24,165 nt of DNA from positions 1-24,165 of the forward strand of contig JANTFU010000002.1 of the NCBI GenBank assembly GCA_024763295.1, given 5' to 3'. Both the position numbers and the translations under genes were made by a program. Each line of letters opens with the position of its first letter. Position 1 is the first letter of the stretch. This stretch comes from Anaerolineales bacterium. Lineage in GTDB: Bacteria > Chloroflexota > Anaerolineae > Anaerolineales > Villigracilaceae. Shown in pieces: positions 7,205 to 14,529 of this stretch. The notes under the pieces are model-generated. The model ran no database searches. It was not told the DNA's origin and was given only the letters and a program-made list of their open reading frames with translations.

Positions 7205-7254
7205 TGCTCATTTTGAGCGACGAAAGCGAGATGTTGGTGTTTTTAGACTATAAT
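7205..7254 (+). promoter_or_regulatory. Probable promoter region of the E1-E2 operon
   Basis: TATAAT (7249-7254) lies 35 bases before the E1 start, which is preceded by AAGGAGA. A good -35 box is not visible, which suggests activator dependence. A small dyad GCTCA-TTT-TGAGC (7205-7217) lies upstream of the -35 position and could be a regulator site. The neighbouring GntR protein is the obvious candidate regulator. Confidence 0.45.
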
Positions 7255-7289
7255 GGTCTTGATTAAGTGTTGCCGTCCAAAGGAGATTT

Positions 7290-9704
7290 ATGACCCATCA
7301 GAAAACTTTACCCTTTAAGAAAAAACAGATTATTGAAGACTATCGAATTGCCTACAAAAGCCGTAAAGCCAGCGAAGTTGGGCGGCGAGAGGTACTCAGC
7401 GGACGTGCCAAGTTTGGCATTTTTGGCGACGGCAAAGAAGTCGCTCAACTTGCCATAGCGCATGCCTTCAAAAAAGGTGATTGGCGCTCAGGTTATTATC
7501 GTGATCAGACCTGGCTTTTTGCGCTGGGTGTTTTGAGCTTGCGGGGTTATTTTGCCCAGCTTTACGCTCACGCCGATGTCGAAGCTGATCCCGCCACCGC
7601 CGGACGAGCGATGAATGCCCATTTTGCGACGCGTTATATCAATCCCGATGGCTCATGGAAAGATCAAACGCAGGAATATAACGTCTCTGCCGACGTCTCG
7701 CCGACCGGCTCGCAGATGCCGCGTTTGGTTGGGCTGGCGTATGCGTCAACGTTGTATCGCAAGTCGCCGGAGTTGCAGCAGGGTTTTGAAAAGTTTTCTA
7801 AGAACGGCAACGAAGTTGCTTGGGGCACAATTGGGAATGCATCCACCGCTGAGGGCATGTTTTGGGAGGCGGTCAATGCGATCGGCGTCTTGCAAGCCCC
7901 TGCGGTCATCACCGTTTATGATGACGGCTATGGTATTTCGGTGCCGAACAAATTCCAGATGGTCAAAGAGAATATCGGCAAGATACTAAGCGGATTTCAG
8001 CGCGAAACCAGCTCGGAAGATGAGGGTGGTCTCGGCTATGACATTTACAGCGTTCGGGCTTGGGATTACCCCGCCTTGCTAGACACATACTGGGCGGCAG
8101 CGAAAACTGCGCGCGAATTCCATACGCCCGCGTTGGTGCATGTTACCGAAGTGACGCAGCCACAAGGGCATTCAACATCTGGCAGCCACGAGCGCTACAA
8201 AAGCAAGGAACGCCTCGCCTGGGAGAAGGAATTCGACTGCAATGTCAAGATGCGCGAGTGGATGCTGGAACGTGAGATCATTACAGAAGAAGAATTGGTC
8301 GCCATCGAAAAGAAAGCCAGCGAAGAAGTCGAAGCCGACCGTAAGGAGGCTTGGCAGGCATTTCAAAAACCGATTCTCGACGAACGGCAGCATGTCGCTA
8401 AGCTGTTGGGCGAGCTTGCCGAGCAATCTGCGGCGAAAGCCGAAATCAACGCGTTGCGCGAGCGCCTGACGGCTTTTCCGCAGGGACTTTTTCGTGACCA
8501 GCACGAAGCTGTCCATGCGGCATTACGCCTGACGCGAAATGAAAACATCTCTGCTCGCGCAGCACTTGTCAAATGGCAAATTGAGCAAGACCCCAAACAC
8601 GAATCCCGTTTTAGCGATCAGCTTTGGAGCGAAAGCGATGCCGCACTTTTGAAGGTGCAAGAAGTCAAGCCTGTTTTCTCGGCAGACTCACCAACGATTC
8701 AAGCCTTTGATTTGCTCAATCATGGGTTTGATGCCATCTTCGAGCGTGATAAGCGTGTGATTGCTTTTGGCGAAGATGTCGGGCATTTGGGCGCGGTCAA
8801 TCAGGGCTTTCGCGGCTTACAAGGCAAATATGGTACGCTCAAAATCATGGACACCGGCATTCGTGAAATCACGATCATCGGGCAGGCGATTGGCTTGGCA
8901 ATGCGTGGCTTGCGTCCCATCGCTGAAATTCAATACCTCGACTATTTGCTCTATGCCTTGCAATTGATGTCTGACGATCTCGCTACGCTGCTTTGGCGTA
9001 CAAAGGGCGGGCAGAAAGCGCCCGTCATCATCCGCACGCGCGGACATCGTCTTGAGGGCATTTGGCATGCCGGTTCGCCAATGGGCGCCATCATCCATCT
9101 CGTGCGCGGCATGGCGGTTCTTGTCCCGCGCGATGCTGTGCGGGCGGCAGGATTTTACAACACGCTGCTCAAATCGGATGAGCCGGGCATCATCGTCGAG
9201 GTACTCAACGGCTATCGCCTGAAAGAGAAACTCCCCGATAATATTGGTGAAGTCACCATCCCCGTTGGTGTCCCCGAAGTACTGCGCGAAGGCAGCGACA
9301 TTACGCTTGTCACTTACGGCGCGATGTGCCGTATTGTCATGCAAGCCGCCGCAGAACTCGCCAAAGCCGACATCAGCGTAGAAGTGATTGATGTCCAATC
9401 ACTCTTGCCCTTCGATGTGCATGGTCGCATTCTGGAATCACTCAAGAAAACGGGGCGCATCCTCTTCGCTGATGAAGATGTCCCTGGCGGAACGACCGCC
9501 TACATGATGCAGGAAGTGATCGAAAAACAGGGAGGCTACTACTGGCTCGATTCGCCCGCTGCCACGCTCACGTCGAAAGCGCATCGTCCCGCCTACGGCT
9601 CGGACGGCGACTATTGGTCGAAGCCGAACGCCGAGACGGTTTACGATGCCGTCTATGAAATCATGTCGGAAGCCAATCCGCAGAAATACCCGTCGTTTTA
9701 TTAG
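7290..9704 (+). CDS. 2-oxoacid dehydrogenase E1, fused alpha and beta subunits
   Basis: 804 residues carrying both halves of a heterotetrameric E1 in one chain. The alpha-like half (about 15-390) binds TPP and the beta-like half (about 465-800) completes the active site. Alpha features include GRAMNAHF, a TPP region GTIGNASTAEGMFWEAVNAI (179-198) followed by VYDDGYGISVPN (209-220), and the phosphorylation-loop-like HSTSGSHERY. Beta features include IAFGEDVG (491-498), ITIIGQAIGLAMRGLRPIAE, TRGHRLEGIWHAGSP and FADEDVPGGTTAY. The TPP motif has Gly-Asn where most E1 alphas have Gly-Asp, and DDGYG in place of the usual NN. I recall similar residues in fused E1 proteins of Bacteroidota, so this is probably a clade feature and not damage. 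A long helical linker (about 315-440) joins the halves. Substrate may be a branched-chain 2-oxoacid or pyruvate. E2 follows in the same operon; E3 is absent from the window. Confidence 0.92.
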   Translation: MTHQKTLPFKKKQIIEDYRIAYKSRKASEVGRREVLSGRAKFGIFGDGKEVAQLAIAHAFKKGDWRSGYYRDQTWLFALGVLSLRGYFAQLYAHADVEADPATAGRAMNAHFATRYINPDGSWKDQTQEYNVSADVSPTGSQMPRLVGLAYASTLYRKSPELQQGFEKFSKNGNEVAWGTIGNASTAEGMFWEAVNAIGVLQAPAVITVYDDGYGISVPNKFQMVKENIGKILSGFQRETSSEDEGGLGYDIYSVRAWDYPALLDTYWAAAKTAREFHTPALVHVTEVTQPQGHSTSGSHERYKSKERLAWEKEFDCNVKMREWMLEREIITEEELVAIEKKASEEVEADRKEAWQAFQKPILDERQHVAKLLGELAEQSAAKAEINALRERLTAFPQGLFRDQHEAVHAALRLTRNENISARAALVKWQIEQDPKHESRFSDQLWSESDAALLKVQEVKPVFSADSPTIQAFDLLNHGFDAIFERDKRVIAFGEDVGHLGAVNQGFRGLQGKYGTLKIMDTGIREITIIGQAIGLAMRGLRPIAEIQYLDYLLYALQLMSDDLATLLWRTKGGQKAPVIIRTRGHRLEGIWHAGSPMGAIIHLVRGMAVLVPRDAVRAAGFYNTLLKSDEPGIIVEVLNGYRLKEKLPDNIGEVTIPVGVPEVLREGSDITLVTYGAMCRIVMQAAAELAKADISVEVIDVQSLLPFDVHGRILESLKKTGRILFADEDVPGGTTAYMMQEVIEKQGGYYWLDSPAATLTSKAHRPAYGSDGDYWSKPNAETVYDAVYEIMSEANPQKYPSFY

Positions 9705-9713
9705 GAGATTGCA

Positions 9714-9803
9714 CCCTCCCCCCTTCCTAACCTTCCCCCGATGGGGGAAGGAACAGTTCTCCCCCCTTCGGGGGGAGATGTCCGAAGGACAGAGGGGGGA
9801 GGG
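9714..9803. repeat. Multi-hairpin palindromic element between E1 and E2
   Basis: A 90-base element bounded by perfect 11-base inverted ends, CCCTCCCCCCT (9714-9724) and AGGGGGGAGGG (9793-9803). Inside are three hairpins in tandem: CCTTCCCCC/GGGGGAAGG (9731-9751), CTCCCCCC/GGGGGGAG (9759-9777, loop containing TTC) and TGTCC/GGACA (9779-9791). The whole can fold as a four-way junction. TAGGAGA occurs on both sides (9702-9708 and 9804-9810). The left copy holds the E1 stop codon and the right copy is the E2 ribosome binding site. No protein is encoded. It resembles REP/MITE-type intergenic repeats and may tune E2 expression relative to E1. Confidence 0.8.
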
Positions 9804-9814
9804 TAGGAGAAATT

Positions 9815-11080
9815 ATGCCAACCAAAGTGCTTGTCCCCTTGCTTGGGGAAGGTGTTGAAGAAGTATCCATCGTCTCGTGGCTGAAAGCCGAGGGCGATAC
9901 CGTCGCAGAATACGAAGGTCTGCTTGAAGTTGAGACCGATAAGGTCGTCACTGAAATTGGCAGCCCCGCTGCGGGTGTTGTGCTCAAGATTTTGGAAGCG
10001 GAAGAAGGGAAATCCGTCAGCGTGGGAACTTTGCTGGCGTGGATCGGGGAGCCCGGCGAAACTCTCGATGGCGTTGACGAAACGCCCTTGGAAGAGAAAC
10101 CCGCTCCCGTTGTGGAAGAAATAGCGCCCGAACCTGAACCCGTTCCGTTAAAAGTTGAACCCCAAGCTGTGGGGCGCAACACGGAGTTGGGCTTCATCTC
10201 GCCTGTGGTAGCGAAAATAGCCGCCGAGAATCAAATTGATTTGCACCACGTCAACGGGACGGGGCGCGGTGGACGCATCACGAAGGCAGATGTCCTTGCG
10301 TACCTCGCCAAGCCCAAGGCTGAGTCCGTTCCGAGAGCGGCGAGTAGTGCGCCGACAATGCCAAAGCCTGTATCCACGTTCACAGGCGGCACTATCCTGC
10401 CGATGACCTCCGTGCGCCGCTCCATCGCTAAACACATGGTGGAGAGCCGTAAAACGTCGCCGCATGTGACGACGGTGATGGAAGTCGATCTGACGAATGT
10501 GATGGCGCATCGGCGGGAAAACAAAGCTGCTTTTGCGCGTGATGGCGTGAAATTGACCTTTACGCCCTATTTTGTGGCGGCATCGGTGGCGGCGCTGAAG
10601 GCGTTCCCGATCGTGAATTCGTCGTGGAGCGATGAGGGCATCATCCTGCACAAGGCTGTGAATATCGGCATGGCGACCTCGCTGGGCGAGGACGGGCTGA
10701 TCGTGCCGGTGATAAAAAACGCGGAGCGGCTTTCGCTGCTTGGTTTGGCTGGGGCGGTGAACGACCTGGCGGAGCGGGCGCGGGCGAAGCAGCTCAAACC
10801 CGATGAAGTGCGTGACGGCACGTTTTCGATTACCAATCATGGCGTGAGCGGATCGCTCTTTGCGATGCCGATTATCAACCAACCGCAGGTGGCGATTTTA
10901 GGCGTGGGCGCGATCCAGAAACGGGTCGTGGTCGTGACGGATGAAAATGGCAGCGACATGATCGCCATCCGACCGATGGTGTATCTGACGCTGACTTTCG
11001 ATCATCGCGTGCTTGATGGCGCTGTGGCGGATTATTTCCTAGGGAATGTTGTGAAGAGATTAGAGAGTAGGGAGTGGTAG
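9815..11080 (+). CDS. Dihydrolipoamide acyltransferase (E2) of a 2-oxoacid dehydrogenase complex
   Basis: 421 residues in the standard E2 layout. The lipoyl domain (1-80) has the lipoylated Lys43 in VETDKVV. An acidic Pro/Glu-rich linker (about 82-120) follows, then the E3/E1-binding domain (about 126-163, FISPVVAKIAAENQIDL...GRGGRITKADVLAYL). A second linker leads to the trimeric acyltransferase domain (about 195-421), with catalytic DHRVLDG (His397, Asp401) and TFSITNHG. It transfers the acyl group from E1-bound TPP via lipoamide to CoA. The start is set by AGGAGA four bases upstream. The last residues (LESREW) come from a GA-rich stretch that merges into simple repeats just past the stop, so the very end may be recent. 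E2 type (pyruvate or branched-chain) is not resolved. Confidence 0.95.
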   Translation: MPTKVLVPLLGEGVEEVSIVSWLKAEGDTVAEYEGLLEVETDKVVTEIGSPAAGVVLKILEAEEGKSVSVGTLLAWIGEPGETLDGVDETPLEEKPAPVVEEIAPEPEPVPLKVEPQAVGRNTELGFISPVVAKIAAENQIDLHHVNGTGRGGRITKADVLAYLAKPKAESVPRAASSAPTMPKPVSTFTGGTILPMTSVRRSIAKHMVESRKTSPHVTTVMEVDLTNVMAHRRENKAAFARDGVKLTFTPYFVAASVAALKAFPIVNSSWSDEGIILHKAVNIGMATSLGEDGLIVPVIKNAERLSLLGLAGAVNDLAERARAKQLKPDEVRDGTFSITNHGVSGSLFAMPIINQPQVAILGVGAIQKRVVVVTDENGSDMIAIRPMVYLTLTFDHRVLDGAVADYFLGNVVKRLESREW

Positions 11081-11110
11081 AACCGCGAAATTTCGCTAAT
11101 CTACGCTAAT

Positions 11111-11156
11111 AGAAAAGACATCCGAAGTCTCAAAGACTTCGGATGTCTGCTTTTCT
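11111..11156. terminator. Bidirectional terminator between E2 and the AIM24-like gene
   Basis: A perfect 15-base stem AGACATCCGAAGTCT (11116-11130) / AGACTTCGGATGTCT (11134-11148) with a CAA loop. It has AGAAAAG on the left and GCTTTTCT on the right, so both strands carry a T-rich run. It lies between two convergent genes and should end both transcripts. Confidence 0.9.
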
Positions 11157-11165
11157 AGCTTGTTT

Positions 11166-11852
11166 CTAGCTGCTGCTCGGCTTTGGCATATATTTATAAA
11201 GTTTAGCCGCCAGACTAGGTAGCGGCAGGGTTTGTAGCCATACTTTGCCCGGACCTTTTAGACTGGCGAGGAAGAGACCTTCGCCGGAGAAGAGGATATT
11301 TTTCAAGCCTTTAACGCGTGTGATTTCGTAGCTGACGCTTGGCTCGAAGGCGGCAATATGACCGGGATCAACTTTCATGACGCCGTTGGCGGGGAGTTCG
11401 TACATTTTTACTTCGCCGGGGATTTCTAAAAAGGCGATGCCGGGACCTGTTACTTTTTGCAGAATAAAGCCTTCGCCGCCGAAGAAGCCGGTACCCAGCT
11501 TTTTGCGGAAGTGCATCTCTAGTTTGACGGAATCCTGCGCACACATGAACGCATCCTTTTGGCAAATCAGGGATTGTCCTGCTGCGAGTTGCACATCCAG
11601 CACTTTGCCGGGCGCTTCGGGCGTGAATCCGATGAGCGCTTTGCTGCCGGTGCAAGTGTAGGTGGTCATAAAGAGTGATTCGCCGGCAAGGGCGCGTCCC
11701 AAGCCAGCCATGAGTCCGCCTTTGGTGTTGGTGTTCATGCCGATGTTGCCGGACATCCACGCCATGCCGCCCGATTCGGTGTACATGGCTTCGCCCTGTA
11801 CCATGCGTACTTCCAGACTCTGCATGACAGTGCCGTGAATTTCGTATTCCAT
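11166..11852 (-). CDS. AIM24 / TIGR00266-family protein
   Basis: 228 residues that match the AIM24 (TIGR00266) fold, a duplicated beta-helix-like protein. The recognisable pieces are VQGEAMYTESGGMAWMSGNI near the N-terminus, the glycine-rich GGLMAGLGRALAGESLFMTTY and later GTGFFGGEGFILQKVTGPG, GLFLASLKGPGKVWLQTLPL. The family is widespread in bacteria and named after a yeast mitochondrial inner-membrane protein. Its biochemical role is not settled, so none is given here. There is no signal peptide or membrane segment. The ribosome binding site AAGGA precedes the start at 11852. A TATAAT at 11893-11898 could give it a separate promoter from the membrane-protein gene 58 bases upstream. Confidence 0.88.
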   Translation of the reverse strand: MEYEIHGTVMQSLEVRMVQGEAMYTESGGMAWMSGNIGMNTNTKGGLMAGLGRALAGESLFMTTYTCTGSKALIGFTPEAPGKVLDVQLAAGQSLICQKDAFMCAQDSVKLEMHFRKKLGTGFFGGEGFILQKVTGPGIAFLEIPGEVKMYELPANGVMKVDPGHIAAFEPSVSYEITRVKGLKNILFSGEGLFLASLKGPGKVWLQTLPLPSLAAKLYKYMPKPSSS

Positions 11853-11892
11853 GATTGATCCTTTCGTTAGTTGGGAAAACTACATCTTTTCC

Positions 11893-11898
11893 ATTATA
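11893..11898 (-). promoter_or_regulatory. Possible -10 box for the AIM24-like gene
   Basis: TATAAT on the minus strand, 40 bases upstream of the start codon, in the 58-base gap after the preceding gene. No convincing -35 box at 16-18 bases, so the promoter is tentative. Confidence 0.35.
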
Positions 11899-11910
11899 GC
11901 AGAGGGATAT

Positions 11911-12342
11911 TTAGCGCAGTGCCAAAATGGAGGCGAGCAGAAAAATGCCGACAAAAGCGCCGATCATCCAGCCGAGAACTTTCGAATAGCCTTTTGGCGT
12001 GATTTCATCGTTCTCGTCCATGCGGCGCACGAGAGGAAAGAGCCGCCAGAAGAAAGACAAGATTGATAGTACGAGTGCAAAGCCGACTATGGGCAAGCTG
12101 TCTTCATTGGCATAGAGTAAGTTGACAATCAATAGCAAAATGAAAATCAACTTGGTACCCGCGACCCAATTGACAAGATATTTCACGAAATTGTGAATTT
12201 CAGGGTCGCTTTTTGATTTTTCCCAGGCATTAAAAATGCCCACGCTGTTCATGTTTTTTGAGCCGGGAAAGAAATAAAGTGCGAGTACATTGCTGGCTTC
12301 CATGATGAGAAAGCCAATGGTTGCGATTTTTAAAAAGGTCAT
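11911..12342 (-). CDS. Small membrane protein of unknown function
   Basis: 143 residues with four hydrophobic segments (about 3-22, 57-82, 84-102 and 122-142). Between the first two is a soluble loop with GSKNMNSVGIFNAWEKSKSDPEIHNFVKYL, here broken as GSKNMNSVGIF and NAWEKSKSDPEIHNFVKYL. I do not recognise the family. Its ATG overlaps the stop of the cyclophilin gene in an ATGA arrangement (12339-12342), so translation of the two is coupled and they are one operon. Confidence 0.75.
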   Translation of the reverse strand: MTFLKIATIGFLIMEASNVLALYFFPGSKNMNSVGIFNAWEKSKSDPEIHNFVKYLVNWVAGTKLIFILLLIVNLLYANEDSLPIVGFALVLSILSFFWRLFPLVRRMDENDEITPKGYSKVLGWMIGAFVGIFLLASILALR

Positions 12343-13070
12343 GGCTGTTTTTCTGTAATGGTGATGCTTTCGATTACGTCGCCGTCAAAATTGGGGTTTG
12401 CCATCGGATCGCGGCGTGTGATGCCATTCACCACGTCCATGCCTTCGATAACTTGCCCAAAGATGGTGTAACCGCCATTTAGAAATTCTGCCGGTCCAAA
12501 GGTGATGAAAAATTGACTGCCGTTGGTGTCGCGTCCGGCATTTGCCATTGCGACTACGCCTTCTTTGTCGAAGCTTAGGTCGCTGTCTTCGTTCTCGAAC
12601 ATATAGCCGGGACCTTCTCTGCCGGTGCCGCTGCGGTCGCCGCCTTGTGCCATAAAGCCATCGATTACGCGGTGGAAGGTAACGCCATCGAAATAGCCTT
12701 CGCGCGCAAGGAAGACAAAGCTGTTAACGGTAATCGGCGCTTTGTCGGGGTAGAGTTGGATGACAAATTCGCCGCCCTTTGCCATTTTAACGGTAGCAAA
12801 ATACTGCATGTTCGTGTCGATGGTCATTGGCGGGGGCGCATCGTATTTCATTGGTGCGAGTTCGGGCGCGGTGGGTTGATCCTGTGCGGTGGTATCCTGA
12901 ACTTGCGTTGGAATGCTGAGCACGGGCGTTTCCTCTTGGGGCGTTTTGCCGGATGTGATAATCCACAAAACGGCGAGTACCGCCACAATAATAATGACCA
13001 TGTTCATGGTCATGCGTTTTTTTGCGGTTTCTTTCGCGCGAGCGCGCTTGCTGGTTCTTCTTCTTGCCAT
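12339..13070 (-). CDS. Membrane-anchored cyclophilin-type peptidyl-prolyl isomerase
   Basis: 243 residues. A very basic N-terminus (1-20) leads into one membrane segment (about 23-40), then a Pro/Gln/Thr-rich spacer (about 43-85) and a cyclophilin domain (about 90-241). The layout implies an anchored enzyme with the catalytic domain outside the cytoplasm, where it would assist folding by isomerising Xaa-Pro bonds. The active site is intact: TFHRVIDGFMAQGGD holds Arg134, Phe139, Met140 and Gln142, and NGSQFFIT follows. The position of the tryptophan that binds cyclosporin in human CypA reads FLNGG (Phe196 or Leu197), common in bacterial cyclophilins. Third gene of a four-gene minus-strand operon, 24 bases after the STAS-like gene. 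Confidence 0.93.
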   Translation of the reverse strand: MARRRTSKRARAKETAKKRMTMNMVIIIVAVLAVLWIITSGKTPQEETPVLSIPTQVQDTTAQDQPTAPELAPMKYDAPPPMTIDTNMQYFATVKMAKGGEFVIQLYPDKAPITVNSFVFLAREGYFDGVTFHRVIDGFMAQGGDRSGTGREGPGYMFENEDSDLSFDKEGVVAMANAGRDTNGSQFFITFGPAEFLNGGYTIFGQVIEGMDVVNGITRRDPMANPNFDGDVIESITITEKQP

Positions 13071-13094
13071 TTTTTCTCCTAATCACGCGGTCTT

Positions 13095-13457
13095 TTATTC
13101 TTCGATGAGCCACTCTTTAGCCAAATATTCATCTTCAAAATATCTGAGCGGTTGTCCGGTTAGGCGCGAGAGCATATCACCGAGACGTTTTTTGATGCCG
13201 CTAACGCCCAAAACGGCAGTTTTCTTAACGCGATCTTTCGTGAGACGCGAGCTTTCGTTAAGCATTGTCATCAGGTCGCCGGCAATGGTTGTGTCTGTGA
13301 AATCCGCAAGCACCAAAAGTGAGCCGAGCGGCTGTTCCAGAACAACTTCTTGCACGGCTTTGAGTTCTTCTTTTACGCCGTCATAGTTGAAAAAGAAGCC
13401 CGAAAAATCTTGATAAAAAATATTCTTGCCTTTGTGTTCGATCCATTTTGAACGCAT
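13095..13457 (-). CDS. STAS/SEC14-like small protein
   Basis: 120 residues, soluble, with alternating strands and helices: WIEHKGKNIFYQDFSGF at the start, LLVLADFTDTTIAGDLM in the middle, KKTAVLGVSGIKKRLGDML, and a C-terminal YFEDEYLAKEWLIEE. This pattern resembles the short STAS/SEC14-like (SpoIIAA-like) proteins seen in several bacterial phyla. No conserved phospho-acceptor serine is obvious. It begins one base after the preceding membrane-protein gene, so they are co-expressed. Family assignment is from memory of the pattern and is moderate; function unknown. Confidence 0.6.
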   Translation of the reverse strand: MRSKWIEHKGKNIFYQDFSGFFFNYDGVKEELKAVQEVVLEQPLGSLLVLADFTDTTIAGDLMTMLNESSRLTKDRVKKTAVLGVSGIKKRLGDMLSRLTGQPLRYFEDEYLAKEWLIEE

Positions 13458-13458
13458 T

Positions 13459-13884
13459 TTAGACCCCTTTCTTTTTATCTGCTTTTAGAGCAAGTCCGGT
13501 CGCGAGCGCCCCTAGTAACTCCCAAATGCCCACGCCGATAAAGCGTGTGGGTGCCAAGCCAAAAATTACAGCCAAGGTGAATACCGTAAACGTTAGAATG
13601 CGGAAAGGCACTGTCCAGCCGTAAAATATCCGCACATTATTGAGTGCTGCAAAAATATAATAAACGCCCATGTTGAAGGATGCCATCGATGACGCCAGCA
13701 TAAAAACGATTGTATAGTCGTTGGCTGCGCGTGCGCTGCGTTCGGCAACATCAAAGCCTAGCAGGGTTAGCGTGATTTCAGGTTTAATCAAGCCGATTGC
13801 CCCCAGCAAAAGCGCTAAAATCCCGAAGATGAAAAATGTCCAACCCGCCAGATCGACAGGTTTTTTATATTGGATTGAAAGCAT
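13459..13884 (-). CDS. Small four-helix membrane protein of unknown function
   Basis: 141 residues with four hydrophobic segments (about 13-33, 58-80, 88-108 and 112-132), a short cytoplasmic-looking N-terminus (MLSIQYKKPVDLAGW) and a basic C-terminus (KADKKKGV). No family recognised. GAGG lies 6 bases upstream of the ATG at 13884. It is the first gene of the operon that continues with the STAS-like protein, cyclophilin and a second membrane protein. Confidence 0.75.
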   Translation of the reverse strand: MLSIQYKKPVDLAGWTFFIFGILALLLGAIGLIKPEITLTLLGFDVAERSARAANDYTIVFMLASSMASFNMGVYYIFAALNNVRIFYGWTVPFRILTFTVFTLAVIFGLAPTRFIGVGIWELLGALATGLALKADKKKGV

Positions 13885-13919
13885 ACTCTACCTCGAAGGA
13901 GTGGTTTTTGAATATTGGA

Positions 13920-13925
13920 ATTATA
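13920..13925 (-). promoter_or_regulatory. -10 box for the membrane protein/STAS/cyclophilin operon
   Basis: TATAAT on the minus strand 36 bases upstream of the first gene of the operon. No strong -35 match at the expected spacing. Confidence 0.45.
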
Positions 13926-14018
13926 CCTGAAAGTGGTGTGGAAATCGTATCGCACCGCATTTGGCTTGGTGCTTATCTTTTGCTTTTTCCCCAAGTGGAT
14001 GCTTGGGTGGCGTCTCTT

Positions 14019-14047
14019 TTGACCATCGCTGCGTCTTGGCATACAAT
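14019..14047 (+). promoter_or_regulatory. ridA promoter
   Basis: TTGACC (14019-14024) and TACAAT (14042-14047) are separated by exactly 17 bases, 37 bases upstream of the ridA start. GAGGA sits just before the start codon. Confidence 0.75.
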
Positions 14048-14083
14048 AGTGATCTCTATTCATCTATATCAAGCGAGGAAACT

Positions 14084-14479
14084 ATGTCTTTGAAGAAAAA
14101 CGTTGTTGTTGCAGAAAAAGCACCCAAAGCGATTGGTCCGTACTCTGCTGGAATGAAGTTGGGAAATATGGTCTACACCGCCGGGCAAATCCCTGTGGAT
14201 GCAGCGACTGGTAAAGTGGTTGAAGGCGGTATCGAAGCGGAGACCCGTCAGGCACTCACTAACCTGAAGCACGTCCTTGAAGCCGCAGGCTCCGGCTTGG
14301 ACTATGTGGTTAAGACGACCTGCTTTTTAGCGGATATGGGCGAATTTGCGGCTTTCAATGCCGTTTACGCAGATTTCTTTGCCGCTCAGCCGCCAGCACG
14401 CTCAACGGTGGCGGTTAAGACTCTGCCATTGAATGTGCGTGTGGAAGTTGAAGCGGTGGCGTATATCCCCGAAGCTTAA
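14084..14479 (+). CDS. ridA: RidA family 2-iminobutanoate/2-iminopropanoate deaminase
   Basis: 131 residues, the normal length for RidA/YjgF. It hydrolyses reactive enamine/imine intermediates released by PLP enzymes, in the cytosol, as a trimer. Recognisable are AIGPYSAGMKLGNMVYTAGQ at the N-terminus, EAETRQALTNLKHVLEAAGS in the middle and the signature PARSTVAVKTLPLNVRVEVE at the C-terminus. That segment contains the conserved arginine (PARS) that binds the substrate carboxylate, with Glu in the last strand. The frame is open 41 codons further upstream, but the ATG at 14084 has GAGGA at the right distance, begins exactly where the family does and lies downstream of the promoter. Monocistronic: promoter on one side, terminator on the other. 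Confidence 0.95.
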   Translation: MSLKKNVVVAEKAPKAIGPYSAGMKLGNMVYTAGQIPVDAATGKVVEGGIEAETRQALTNLKHVLEAAGSGLDYVVKTTCFLADMGEFAAFNAVYADFFAAQPPARSTVAVKTLPLNVRVEVEAVAYIPEA

Positions 14480-14494
14480 AATACGTCTAACGAA

Positions 14495-14525
14495 AAGCGG
14501 GCTGGTCATTGTGACCAGCCCGCTT
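14495..14525. terminator. Bidirectional terminator between ridA and the recombinase-like gene
   Basis: A 14-base stem AAGCGGGCTGGTCA (14495-14508) / TGACCAGCCCGCTT (14512-14525) with a TTG loop, preceded by AAAA-rich and followed by T-rich sequence, between two convergent genes. Confidence 0.9.
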
Positions 14526-14529
14526 GCTT

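Noticed and set aside
8817..9398. 193-codon minus-strand frame inside E1
   Set aside because: Antisense shadow of the conserved E1 beta half.
10148..10882. 244-codon minus-strand frame inside the E2 gene
   Set aside because: Arg/His-rich shadow of the E2 catalytic domain, without ribosome binding site or family resemblance.
13961..14083. Upstream extension of ridA by 41 codons
   Set aside because: It would include the promoter and lacks a ribosome binding site; RidA proteins begin at the ATG at 14084.
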